Assembly (NCBI GenBank): GCA_964456185.1
Contig: CAYVZZ010000030.1
Span: 1-22,465, forward strand
Length of the DNA stretch: 22,465 bases
Direction: 5' to 3'
Source: CAYVZZ01 sp964456185
Lineage (GTDB): Bacteria; Pseudomonadota; Gammaproteobacteria; Pseudomonadales; Alcanivoracaceae
Part shown: positions 7,910-15,500 of the stretch, one piece after another
Position numbering within the stretch: position 1 is the stretch's first letter
Layout: the number at the start of each line of letters is the position of its first letter
Notes under the pieces: generated by a model
Told to the model about the DNA's origin: nothing
Databases searched by the model: none
Seen by the model: only the letters and a program-made list of their open reading frames with translations
Program-made: the position numbers and the translations under genes

Positions 7910-8130
7910 GGTGTGTTTCTCCGTTAGTCGGCTAACTAGTAGTTTAACCTCTGCTGGGTNNNNNNNNNNNNNNNNNNNNNNNNNNNNNNNNNNNNNNNNN
8001 NNNNNNNNNNNNNNNNNNNNNNNNNNNNNNNNNNNNNNNNNNNNNNNNNNNNNNNNNNNTGCGGGTGAGAGAAGATTTTCTTGTAGGCGCTATCGTGGTT
8101 GAGCGCCTGGTTGTTGTTTTGGTGGGTCAT
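7682..8130 (-). CDS. Rpn-family nuclease paralogue, interrupted by a scaffold gap
   Basis: The 5' part (from ATG 8130, after AAGGA) encodes NHDSAYKKIFSHP, which matches the start of the complete paralogue at 10673-11707 (NHDAAFKKIFSHP). After the 100 Ns the frame resumes as PAEVKLLVSRLTEKH, parallel to PAGVKMIVNQLKETP near residue 242 of the paralogue, and runs through a DUF4351-like tail (HRFGKLPEWANQRLENA) to a stop at 7682. About 220 residues, including the catalytic D and ExQ motifs, are missing from the assembly, so the true gap is probably near 660 bp. It is likely a complete gene, not a natural truncation. It follows the lipoprotein gene by 47 bp in the same direction. The family is PD-(D/E)XK (PF04754-like, recombination-promoting or toxic nuclease). 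Confidence 0.75.
7960..8059. other. Scaffold gap of 100 Ns
   Basis: Exactly 100 Ns, the conventional placeholder for unknown length. Comparison of the flanking codons with the intact Rpn paralogue suggests that about 660 bases are missing. Confidence 0.97.
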
Positions 8131-8177
8131 CGGGCGTCCTTGCCTGATTGGGTTGATGGGGTGCGCTTAGTGGGGCT

Positions 8178-10304
8178 CTAGGCGCCGCAGGAGCCAACTT
8201 TTCTGGCTTTTACGGCGCCACCACCTAATGACCCCAGCATTTCTTTTACACTGTTTTTGCTGTAGTCCGTTACGGTTTGCAGGTATTCAAAGCTGTAATA
8301 GGCGGTTGGGTCTGTCCAGTGTGCGCGGAGTTGATCGTTAAAGGAGTCGTCACCGGTGCGATAAAGCGGCCATGAGGTATCAGCAAGGTCTATGCGGCCT
8401 TCCAGGTGAGCACCAAATTGGGGGAAGCTGCTGACATTACCCTTGTCGCGCGGCAAGAGTGTAACAGAGATGTCGACGCTGGTTTCGGATGGCGTGGCGA
8501 ATGCGTAGCCGACTTTAAGCGGGTTGCCTTGGGCGTTTTCCACTAGTCCTGAGCAGTCGTTTTTATATAAATTAAGCGCCCATACGCCGTTGGTTTGTTG
8601 ATTAAATTGTAGGTAGATCGCGTTGCCACTAGTGGCGACGCCGTAGACGTTTATTCGCGGGCGTTCTTTTGCACTTCCGGCATTTGCTCCCGGGATATCA
8701 GTTGCATAATTTCCACTTTTGCCAATTTCTTTGCTGGGTTGCGGGATAGCCTGACAAGCGCTGTTGTTTTTCTCTGCATCGGTGCAGTAGCGCATGAGTT
8801 GGATCTTGTAGATGTCACCATTATTGAGTGAGCCCAGTGCCACCGAGCTGAGTGGTGGCAGCTGAATGCTGGCGGTTTGGTTCATGCGTACGGGGTAGCT
8901 GCTGGAGGAGACCCCGGGCAACGGGCCGGTTAATTGGCCTTTCTCGCCGCTGGCAAGGCTGTAGCCTGGGTAATCCAACGAGAAACCGTTACGGTTAATC
9001 CCCGAATTACCGTTGGTGCCGGATAAAGTGGCTCCGTTATATAAGAAGCCGTTAAATAGGCGCCCCGTTAGTGCGGGATGCTGAGTCGAGCCGGGTTTGA
9101 GAAAGCTTAACTGGATGTCGGCCAAGGTGTTATCGGGTGTTATGCGAGGGTTGTTGTTTTGCGCGCCTGTTAGGATGAAATAGTTTGCTCCTGTTTTGTT
9201 CTGCATGATGCAAACCAGAAAGTCGGCCCATTCCTGAGATGTGGGCACACCACCGCTCTCAAGTGCGCCAATTTCTGCGCTGCAGACGTTGTTTGGGTCT
9301 TTGTTGTATATGCCAATGCCTGCCAGACTGCCGTCGGGATAGGCCCAGGCACGACCCGCTAGACGATTTTTGGTTTGTACATTAGAGGTAATTTGGTTGG
9401 TAACGGTGAGTTTGTAGGTGCCGGCATTTAGGCGACCTGCGCCTTGTAGAATGTTCTCTGCCGCACTGGCGTTGGGGTTCCCAGCGTATGGAAAGACGCT
9501 GGTAATTGTAGCGGGCAAGGCACCGCCTGCGGCTGTTACGTAGGGTTGCCAGTCGACTTTGAATTGGCTGTAGCTGGATTGGTTGAAGCCTTTGCTGGCA
9601 TAGGTGGCGGAATCGGCCATGAGGTGGCTGTCGTCCAACGAAATGTCGAGCACACCTTCTGATGATTGCGATTCGTCTATTGCCATGAGTAGTGCGGTCT
9701 TGTAGACGATAGCACAGGCATCTTCCCGGTTGGCTTTACAATTACCCTGGGCATCGAAAGCAGCGGCGACATTAACGCGATTGGGCGAGTTTTGCAGGTC
9801 GGCCATGGAATAGCTGAGGTAAACGGGAGCTTGAGACAGTTTGCCAGACACGACATCATGGCGCACTTTGCCGTCGGTTCCAGAAACAGTAATGTTGGGC
9901 AATTTAATGCTGCCGATTTTGACGGCTTTATTGGTGGCGAGTTGATTTCTGACGCCAAGATAAAAGGTAACTTGGGTGGCGTCGTTTCCACAACGGGCGA
10001 CGGGGATGTTGTCTTTGTTAACGTTGGTGGCGACGAGTTGCGATGCGTTACGCACGGGCTGGGTGTAGGAGCGGCCTTTGGCTTGGCCATTACAGACGTA
10101 ATATAGCCCTTGAATGGGCTTGCTGGCATATAAGGCAATGCGGGTTAGGCCGCTTGATGGGTCGGTGTCAAAGGGCTTGTCTGCCTCGCCAATGTTTTGA
10201 TCATCATACGGGTTTTGCTCGTTACACGCCGTAAGCAGGCTGCCAGCTAGTGTGCAGAGTAGTAATGTGAGAATGGCGTGTTTTAGGCGTTTGGCGGTGA
10301 TCAT
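8178..10304 (-). CDS. Large outer-membrane-type lipoprotein, FilF-like candidate
   Basis: The product is 708 residues from the ATG at 10304. An in-frame upstream ATG at 10439 would add 45 residues ahead of the signal peptide and is unlikely. Residues 8-26 are a hydrophobic signal segment ending in the lipobox LTAC with Cys27, and Asn at +2 fits sorting to the outer membrane. The early mature part is NPYDDQNIGEADKPFDTDPSS, followed by TRIALYASKPIQGLYYVCNG. The body is a long beta-rich-looking sequence with Cys spaced far apart and no enzyme motif. It leads the minus-strand block and lies upstream of four leader-motif proteins, which recalls the Fil system, where FilF is a large lipoprotein-like member. 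That identification is from memory. No clear terminator follows. The next gene, an Rpn nuclease, starts 47 bp on. Confidence 0.82.
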   Translation of the reverse strand: MITAKRLKHAILTLLLCTLAGSLLTACNEQNPYDDQNIGEADKPFDTDPSSGLTRIALYASKPIQGLYYVCNGQAKGRSYTQPVRNASQLVATNVNKDNIPVARCGNDATQVTFYLGVRNQLATNKAVKIGSIKLPNITVSGTDGKVRHDVVSGKLSQAPVYLSYSMADLQNSPNRVNVAAAFDAQGNCKANREDACAIVYKTALLMAIDESQSSEGVLDISLDDSHLMADSATYASKGFNQSSYSQFKVDWQPYVTAAGGALPATITSVFPYAGNPNASAAENILQGAGRLNAGTYKLTVTNQITSNVQTKNRLAGRAWAYPDGSLAGIGIYNKDPNNVCSAEIGALESGGVPTSQEWADFLVCIMQNKTGANYFILTGAQNNNPRITPDNTLADIQLSFLKPGSTQHPALTGRLFNGFLYNGATLSGTNGNSGINRNGFSLDYPGYSLASGEKGQLTGPLPGVSSSSYPVRMNQTASIQLPPLSSVALGSLNNGDIYKIQLMRYCTDAEKNNSACQAIPQPSKEIGKSGNYATDIPGANAGSAKERPRINVYGVATSGNAIYLQFNQQTNGVWALNLYKNDCSGLVENAQGNPLKVGYAFATPSETSVDISVTLLPRDKGNVSSFPQFGAHLEGRIDLADTSWPLYRTGDDSFNDQLRAHWTDPTAYYSFEYLQTVTDYSKNSVKEMLGSLGGGAVKARKVGSCGA

Positions 10305-10532
10305 ACGGGTGCAATTCCGGATTGTTTTACTTAATAGTAGGATAACATGGCTGGGGGTGGATTTTAGGTGAGATGTGTTGGCGCTGAGTTGGTTGTGTGT
10401 AACAGGTTGGCTTGATACTAGCCCATAATTAGACATCAAAAAGTTTTTGGTACTTTCCGCTTAAATATCAATTTTTTCTTCAGAAATTGTCTGTTATTTC
10501 TGCTATTGGCGTGTGATGTAAGCCTGCGACTA
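10305..10532. other. Gene-free stretch upstream of the lipoprotein gene
   Basis: AT-rich noncoding sequence holding the leader and promoter of the lipoprotein gene. No -35/-10 pair stands out on the minus strand; TACTATTAAG around 10330 is the best -10-like patch. Its 3' neighbour is the orphan terminator at 10612. Confidence 0.4.
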
Positions 10533-10656
10533 TTGTGAAGTGGATAACACAACTATAGTATTCGCGGCGCATGAGGGGCTCGGGATTCACGGATGAAGCC
10601 TGCTTTCATGTGCAACGCCCGATACGGCAGGAGGCTGTATCGGGCGTTGCTCTTTT
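10533..10656 (+). ncRNA. Candidate small RNA ending in an orphan intrinsic terminator
   Basis: No plus-strand gene precedes the terminator at 10612-10656. A TATAGT -10-like box lies at 10554-10559, with a poor TTGTGA box 15 bases before it. The transcript would be about 95 bases (near 10565 to 10656). The evidence is the terminator plus a weak promoter only. Confidence 0.3.
10612..10656 (+). terminator. Strong intrinsic terminator, plus-strand oriented
   Basis: Perfect 14-bp stem GCAACGCCCGATAC / GTATCGGGCGTTGC with an 11-base loop, followed by TCTTTTA on the plus strand. The minus side has no T-run, so it is poorly placed to end the Rpn gene whose stop is at 10673, although the hairpin may still block read-through. 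Confidence 0.7.
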
Positions 10657-10672
10657 ATGCGGGGAAATTGTG

Positions 10673-10936
10673 TTACGCAAATAAGGTGTCGTAGCTGTCG
10701 GCTTCAAATAGGCGTTTGGTCCATTTTTCGATGTCGGCGTCATTTGCGTTTTGCAGGCGCTTTTCTGCCCAGCTGGGCATGCTGCCAAAGCGGGTAATCA
10801 GCAGGTTTTTCAATACGGCAACCTGACCTTCCAATCGACCTTCCAATCGACCTTCTTGACGACCTTCTTGAACGCCCTGCTGCACGCCTCTTTGCAACAC
10901 GCCTTTTTCCCATTCACGGACTCTATCTTGCAGCAT
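10673..10936 (-). CDS. Probable internal C-terminal product of the Rpn gene (RpnS-like)
   Basis: Met258 of the nuclease is preceded by AAAGGAG with a nine-base spacer to ATG at 10936, a ribosome site stronger than many gene starts here. The product would be 87 residues: MLQDRVREWEKGV, the EGRx repeats and the DUF4351-like tail. The same arrangement occurs at the same place in the paralogue (7909). By analogy with E. coli RpnS it could oligomerise with and restrain the full-length nuclease. This is inferred. Confidence 0.5.
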   Translation of the reverse strand: MLQDRVREWEKGVLQRGVQQGVQEGRQEGRLEGRLEGQVAVLKNLLITRFGSMPSWAEKRLQNANDADIEKWTKRLFEADSYDTLFA

Positions 10937-11707
10937 GATGGGGGTCTCCTTTAGCTGATTTACTATCATCTTAACGCCTGCAGGTGTTTTGGCCAATCCG
11001 GTTGAGATGACCAGCCAGCCGATGATGTGTTCTAGAATGATGTTACGTTCTTGTTTGTCGGTCACTTTTTGATTCAGGGTGGTTTCTACTTCTTGGTAAA
11101 GCTGCTCGATATCATTCCAGACGTTTTCCGGTTTCTGGCGCGTGTATTCGACTTTGATGAGTGCGTTGACCAGGTTGTGCAGCTCTTTCAGTTGCTCAGG
11201 GTTGTGGTGGCTTTCATCCAGCAAAAAATATTTTAGCTGGGGCTGCCATTTCTGCAGACTTTGCGGTAGGTCTGGCATAAGGTCTTGAATTGAAGTAGCC
11301 GCCCGCCATTTACGGCGGCCGTTATATAGCACGATAGGCAACACGGGCGGCAAGGTGCTGTTGGCCGGTAACATTTTGGCGTGAATGAGGTCTTCGTAAA
11401 GCAAGCCGACATAGCTCATTAAACGCACGGCCATGTACTTGTCTATTGTGGACTGGAATTCCAGCAGTACGCAGATATAGAGCGAGCTGCCGCGGAATTG
11501 CACCTGCCAAACGGTGTCGTTGAATCGCTGGCGGTTGTCTGCTGCGGTGTAGGCGATGTTAGCTTTGCGCAGCGTGCTGAAGTCAATGTCTTTTACCCAA
11601 TCTTCGTGGATAAAGCCTTCGATGAGGTCGCGCACGATTTGTGGGTGCGAGAAGATTTTCTTGAAGGCGGCGTCGTGATTTAAGGTGCCGTTGTCTTGAG
11701 AGGTCAT
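10673..11707 (-). CDS. Rpn-family PD-(D/E)XK nuclease / putative transposase
   Basis: The full-length product is 344 residues from the ATG at 11707, with AAGGA six bases upstream. Near the N terminus is LNHDAAFKKIFSHP. The nuclease core shows D64 (NDTVWQVQF) and E83-x-Q85 (LLEFQS), the pattern of PD-(D/E)XK enzymes in the PF04754 family. Residues 275-294 contain Gly-rich repeats (QGVQ, EGRQ, EGRL, EGRL, EGQ) encoded by 12-base tandem repeats. The C terminus (ITRFGSMPSWAEKRLQNA to LFA) is DUF4351-like. Relatives are called recombination-promoting nucleases, and in E. coli some act as toxic antiphage proteins. A second copy lies at 7682-8130. It is divergent from htpX and has no cotranscribed partner. 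Confidence 0.9.
   Translation of the reverse strand: MTSQDNGTLNHDAAFKKIFSHPQIVRDLIEGFIHEDWVKDIDFSTLRKANIAYTAADNRQRFNDTVWQVQFRGSSLYICVLLEFQSTIDKYMAVRLMSYVGLLYEDLIHAKMLPANSTLPPVLPIVLYNGRRKWRAATSIQDLMPDLPQSLQKWQPQLKYFLLDESHHNPEQLKELHNLVNALIKVEYTRQKPENVWNDIEQLYQEVETTLNQKVTDKQERNIILEHIIGWLVISTGLAKTPAGVKMIVNQLKETPIMLQDRVREWEKGVLQRGVQQGVQEGRQEGRLEGRLEGQVAVLKNLLITRFGSMPSWAEKRLQNANDADIEKWTKRLFEADSYDTLFA
10826..10872 (-). repeat. 12-base coding tandem repeat in the Rpn gene
   Basis: On the minus strand GAAGGTCGTCAA is followed by two copies of GAAGGTCGATTG and a partial copy (GAAGGTCAG), encoding EGRQ, EGRL, EGRL, EGQ. Such repeats can expand or contract in frame. Confidence 0.75.
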
Positions 11708-11797
11708 GTGGCGTCCTTGCCATTAATGTGCTGTAATTATAGCAATTTAAGGCATTATTTTATTTAGGCGCAACCTCACGGAAGATAAAAGGACGGG

Positions 11798-11826
11798 GTT
11801 GAACTTTTGATAATCCCCCCCATCTA
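11798..11826 (+). promoter_or_regulatory. Sigma-32 (RpoH) heat-shock promoter of htpX
   Basis: GTTGAA (11798-11803), a 14-base spacer and CCCCATCTA (11818-11826) match the RpoH consensus (CTTGAA, 13-14, CCCCATnTA) at all but one -35 base. The predicted start near 11832 gives a leader of about 22 bases that contains GGAG before ATG 11854. It also rules out the upstream ATG at 11827. Confidence 0.75.
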
Positions 11827-11853
11827 ATGGCTAATCACTTGGAGATAATTTCT

Positions 11854-12747
11854 ATGAAGCGTATCGCCCTCTTTCTGTTGACAAACTTGGCCGTTATTGT
11901 GGTGGCGACTGTGGTGCTGCAGCTGCTGGGAGTCGATAATTTTCTGGCACAAAGCGGCTCTGGCCTTAACCTGACGGCGCTGCTGATTTTCAGCGCGGTG
12001 TTTGGTTTTGCGGGCAGTATTATTTCACTGTTGATGTCGAAGAAGATTGCCAAATGGAGCGCAAAAGTGCGCATCATTGAGCAGCCAGCCAATAGTGACG
12101 AAGCATGGCTAATGCAAACGGTATCGGGCTTGGCGCAACAAGCGGGCATCGAGATGCCGGAGGTGGGCATTTTCCCGGCGCAGCAAGCCAACGCGTTTGC
12201 GACGGGTTGGAACAAAAACAAGGCGCTGGTAGCCGTGTCTGCGGGGTTGCTGCAGCGCTTTGGCCGCGATGAGGCCAAGGCAGTGCTAGGCCATGAGATT
12301 GGTCATGTGGCCAATGGCGACATGGTGACATTAAGCCTAATTCAGGGGGTGGTAAACACCTTTGTGATTTTCCTTGCTCGCGTGGTGGCTTTTGGCATTA
12401 ACAGCTTCCTGCGTGATGAAGATGGCGAAGGCCTGGGCCTGCTGGGCTATTACGCGGTGGTGATTGTCACCGAGATTGTATTTGGTATTGCAGCATCTAC
12501 TATTGTGATGTGGTTTTCCCGCTGGCGAGAGTTTCATGCGGATGCGGCGGGCGCTAAACTGGCCGGACGCCACAACATGATTGCCGCGCTGCAACGCTTA
12601 AAAGCGGAGACCGAGATGCCCAGCCAGATGCCGGAATCTTTGGCGGCCTTTGGCATTAGCTCGGGCAAGCGCAGCGGCATACGCCAACTATTTAGCTCTC
12701 ACCCGCCATTGGATGAGCGCATCAAGGCGTTGCAAGAAGCGGCTTAA
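11854..12747 (+). CDS. htpX: Membrane zinc metalloprotease HtpX
   Basis: The 297-residue protein (E. coli HtpX has 293) takes part in inner-membrane protein quality control. Two N-terminal membrane segments lie at about 4-26 and 38-61. The zinc site HEIGH is at 147-151 with the third ligand Glu226 in WREFHAD. Two further hydrophobic segments lie at about 160-182 and 196-220. The C terminus SSHPPLDERIKAL is typical of the family. Start 11854 (MKRIALFLL) is chosen because GGAG lies nine bases upstream and the sigma-32 promoter overlaps the earlier ATG. The gene stands alone with its own promoter and terminator. In E. coli htpX is controlled by the Cpx system and heat shock; only the sigma-32-type box is visible here. 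Confidence 0.96.
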   Translation: MKRIALFLLTNLAVIVVATVVLQLLGVDNFLAQSGSGLNLTALLIFSAVFGFAGSIISLLMSKKIAKWSAKVRIIEQPANSDEAWLMQTVSGLAQQAGIEMPEVGIFPAQQANAFATGWNKNKALVAVSAGLLQRFGRDEAKAVLGHEIGHVANGDMVTLSLIQGVVNTFVIFLARVVAFGINSFLRDEDGEGLGLLGYYAVVIVTEIVFGIAASTIVMWFSRWREFHADAAGAKLAGRHNMIAALQRLKAETEMPSQMPESLAAFGISSGKRSGIRQLFSSHPPLDERIKALQEAA

Positions 12748-12770
12748 ACCGTTCCAACGACATTCGACAA

Positions 12771-12798
12771 AAGGCGAGCCTCAGTGCTCGCCTTTTTT
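12771..12798 (+). terminator. Intrinsic terminator after htpX
   Basis: AAGGCGAGC, loop CTCAGT, GCTCGCCTT, then TTTT, starting 24 bases after the htpX stop. Confidence 0.92.
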
Positions 12799-12868
12799 AT
12801 GCCTGGTCATATCACGATTCGCAATAACGCTTTGGATACGGGCGCTAGGGTAATTACAGCGCGTTTTC

Positions 12869-12910
12869 TTGGTGGTACTATCGTACCTATCGTTATAAAT
12901 ACCGATCGAT
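12869..12910 (+). promoter_or_regulatory. Promoter with repeated TAC(C)NATCG boxes before the oxidase gene
   Basis: TTGGTG (12869-12874) and TTATAA (12893-12898) with 18-base spacing form a plausible promoter. Superimposed are GGTAC-TATC-GTACC (12874-12887) and three TAC(C)NATCG boxes at 12876, 12884 and 12900, spaced 8 and 16 bases apart, ending in CGATCGAT. The arrangement suggests a repressor or activator site. The regulator is unknown; the TetR protein at 15501-16091 is one candidate. Confidence 0.45.
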
Positions 12911-12941
12911 ATTAGTCCCACTGCTTTTCACTATTTCACGG

Positions 12942-14291
12942 ATGCGAATGATGACAACAACACCATCTACCAAACAAACCGCCTTTTCTGACGGCTTACA
13001 CCCCGCCAGCAGCGATTGGAAAAACTGGTCGGGCGATCAGCGCGCCACCCCATCCCAAAAGTTGCTCCCCGATTCCGAAGACATGCTGTGCCAACAGGTG
13101 AAGGCGGCAGACCAGCTTCGCGTGGTCGGTGCGGGGCACTCTTTTGCGCCATTGGTACCAACCAATGGTGCCCTGCTATCGCTAGATAAACTAAGCGGTC
13201 TGGTTTCCCATGATGAGGCCAATTGCCAAGCACGCCTTTGGGCAGGCACCCGGCTTTTTAATGCCGGCCCCCTATTGCACGACCTTGGTCAAGCCATGCC
13301 CAACTTGGGCGATATCAACCGACAAAGCCTAGCAGGCGCGATTTCTACGGCAACACATGGCACGGGCGTTACCCTGCCCTGCATTGCCGCCGGTGCCGAG
13401 GGCCTGCGGCTGATCACAGCCAACGGCGAAGCGGTGGAATGCAGCCGCGATAAAGACAGCGACTTATTTAATGCAGCGGCGGTTTCCTTGGGCATGTTGG
13501 GCGTTATCACCCAGGTCAATTTGCAAAATATCCCGTCTTACCGCCTACGAGAGCGTGTCTTTGTGTCTTCACTGGATGATGTGTTGCCTCGGCTAGACGC
13601 CTATGTGGCCGAGCACCGTCATTTTGAGATTTGGGCGTTTCCCCATAGCCGCAAAGCCATTGTCAAAACGCTGGATCTCACTGACGAATTGCCGACCAAA
13701 AAAGACCACGGCGCTGATTCGGATGATCTGGGTTTATATGTGGGCTGCGAAGCCATGCGCCTTTTCCCGGCGGCGGGTCGAGGTGTGCAAAAGATTCTCG
13801 ATAAAATCGTGCGCCCCTCGGAACGCACTAACTGGTCGCACAATATCTTTGCCTCGCACCGTGGCATTCGTTTCAACGAAATGGAATATCAAGTGCCCCG
13901 TCAATCCGGTGTCGCCTGTTTGGATGAGGTGTGTCAGGCGATTGCCCGAGATAAAACGCCGGTCTTTTTCCCAGTCGAATTTCGTTATGTCGCCCCGGAT
14001 GACTATTGGCTTAGTCCGTTTAACGGCAAACCAGGTGACGAACGCTGCTCGATCTCGGTACACCAATATTGGAAGCAAGATTACCGCCCACTGTTCTCGA
14101 TGACCGAGGCCATTTTGCAGCGCCATCAAGGCCGCCCCCATTGGGGCAAGCTGCACACCATGGAATTTGACCAGCTCAAGGCGCACTACCCTCACCTGCC
14201 GCGCTTCCTTAAGTTGCGAGCCGAGCTCGATCCCACCGGCAAGTTCCTCACGCCTTACCTTAAACAGCTCTTCAACATAGGTAACGCCTGA
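12942..14291 (+). CDS. FAD-linked oxidase of the D-arabinono-1,4-lactone / gulonolactone oxidase family
   Basis: The 449-residue flavoenzyme has VVGAGHSFAPL at 61-71, where His66 is the expected covalent FAD attachment site. It also has GDINRQSLAGAISTATHGTG at 122-141 (FAD-binding type 4 fold) and HWGK at 400-403 near the C terminus, a hallmark of the ALO family. Members oxidise aldonolactones or sugar alcohols with O2. The substrate here is not determined. Three ATGs lie within nine bases (12942, 12948, 12951), so the exact start is uncertain. The TGA overlaps the ATG of the next gene (TGATG), indicating coupled translation. A lactone oxidase next to an alanine-racemase-like 'deaminase/aldolase' gene is a pairing I recall from other bacteria. 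Confidence 0.88.
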   Translation: MRMMTTTPSTKQTAFSDGLHPASSDWKNWSGDQRATPSQKLLPDSEDMLCQQVKAADQLRVVGAGHSFAPLVPTNGALLSLDKLSGLVSHDEANCQARLWAGTRLFNAGPLLHDLGQAMPNLGDINRQSLAGAISTATHGTGVTLPCIAAGAEGLRLITANGEAVECSRDKDSDLFNAAAVSLGMLGVITQVNLQNIPSYRLRERVFVSSLDDVLPRLDAYVAEHRHFEIWAFPHSRKAIVKTLDLTDELPTKKDHGADSDDLGLYVGCEAMRLFPAAGRGVQKILDKIVRPSERTNWSHNIFASHRGIRFNEMEYQVPRQSGVACLDEVCQAIARDKTPVFFPVEFRYVAPDDYWLSPFNGKPGDERCSISVHQYWKQDYRPLFSMTEAILQRHQGRPHWGKLHTMEFDQLKAHYPHLPRFLKLRAELDPTGKFLTPYLKQLFNIGNA

Positions 14292-15487
14292 TGGCCGGCA
14301 GCCCTCACAACGCCTACTTTGCCGGGTTGCAAAATGCCCTGCGGACGGCTGGCCTCGCTTGGCCTTGCATTATCGTCGACCGTGATCGCCTAAAACGTAA
14401 TGCCGCGCGGCTGAATGATTTGATATCAAGCCGGATGAACCTGCGCCTGGTCGAAAAATCATTGCCCGTGCCCGAGCTGCTCGACACCGTGCTGCCGCTG
14501 GTCAATAGCCAGTCGTTAATGGTGTTTCACGAACCACAATTACGACAAGTCACCGCCCGTTTCCCCACGCTGGATTTACTCATTGGCAAGCCCTTGCCTG
14601 TGCTGGCGGCCAAGCATTTTTACACGCATCGTCCCGAAAGTGCATTTAACCCCGAACGCCAGTTGCAATGGTTAGTCGACACACCGCAACGCCTGGCAGA
14701 ATATGCCGCCCTGGCCGACGCGCTTAACATTAAGATGCGGGTCAATATCGAGGTGGATGTTGGCCTGCACCGTGGCGGCGTGGCCACACCCGACCAGCTC
14801 GAAACGCTGCTCACACAGCTAGACGCACACCCGCAATTAGAATGCAGTGGACTAATGGGCTACGACGCCCATGTTGGCAAGCTACCCGGCTTGGTGGAAT
14901 CACGGCATAAAAGCTTTAAGCTGGCCGTGGCCGATTACCGACGCTTTCAAGCGGTTGTGTTGGCGCACTACCCGCAGCGGCAGGCGGACAGCTTTTGCTG
15001 GAATGGGGCAGGCAGCCCAACCATTGCGCTGCACAAAGATGACTCCCCGCTTAACGACATTGCCACCGGCTCTGCTCTGCTCAAACCGCGTGAATTTGAT
15101 ATCGATCTGCTGGCCGATTTCGAGCCAGCCGTGTTCATCGCCACGCCCGTGCTGAAAGCCTTTGACGGCACACGCCTTCCGGGGCCGGCATGGTTATCAC
15201 GATTACTCTACACTGGCCGCACCCAACGGGCGCGTAGCTACTTTGTGTATGGCGGTGGCTGGCCAGCAGAGCCCTGCTCGCCCGACGGCATCGTCAATAA
15301 CGCCCAATTTGGCCTGAGCTTTAATCAATCCATCCTCAATGGGCCCACGCAGCCTGCTTTGCAGGTTAACGACACGGTGTTCTTGCGCCCCTATCAATCG
15401 GAAGGCAGCCTGCTGCATTACGGGCCGGTCAGGGTGGTTGAGAATGGCCACATTACCGATGAATGGGTGCCCTTTAACGAGGGGTAA
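14291..15487 (+). CDS. Fold-type III PLP enzyme, amino acid deaminase/aldolase-like (alanine racemase N-terminal fold)
   Basis: The 398-residue protein begins with WPCIIVDRDRLKRNAARL, the typical start of the alanine-racemase TIM barrel. LRLVEKSLPVPELL follows, and Lys56 is the likely PLP Schiff-base lysine. NIEVDVGLHRGGV (around 153-165) and WNGAGSPT (around 237) fit cofactor and phosphate positions. The His-x-Cys zinc pair found in D-threonine aldolases and D-serine dehydratases is not evident at the C terminus (which ends DEWVPFNEG), so the 'amino acid deaminase/aldolase' subgroup fits better. The reaction is probably on a D- or hydroxy-amino acid. It is coupled to the oxidase before it and ends 13 bp from the convergent TetR gene. 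Confidence 0.82.
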   Translation: MAGSPHNAYFAGLQNALRTAGLAWPCIIVDRDRLKRNAARLNDLISSRMNLRLVEKSLPVPELLDTVLPLVNSQSLMVFHEPQLRQVTARFPTLDLLIGKPLPVLAAKHFYTHRPESAFNPERQLQWLVDTPQRLAEYAALADALNIKMRVNIEVDVGLHRGGVATPDQLETLLTQLDAHPQLECSGLMGYDAHVGKLPGLVESRHKSFKLAVADYRRFQAVVLAHYPQRQADSFCWNGAGSPTIALHKDDSPLNDIATGSALLKPREFDIDLLADFEPAVFIATPVLKAFDGTRLPGPAWLSRLLYTGRTQRARSYFVYGGGWPAEPCSPDGIVNNAQFGLSFNQSILNGPTQPALQVNDTVFLRPYQSEGSLLHYGPVRVVENGHITDEWVPFNEG

Positions 15488-15500
15488 TGCCCTCTCGTTT

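Noticed and set aside
10305..10439. Upstream ATG start for the 708-residue lipoprotein
   Set aside because: It would place 45 residues before the lipoprotein signal peptide; the lipobox distance fits ATG 10304.
10612..10650. Hairpin as the terminator of the minus-strand Rpn gene
   Set aside because: The T-run follows the stem only on the plus strand; the minus side continues ACATGAAAGC.
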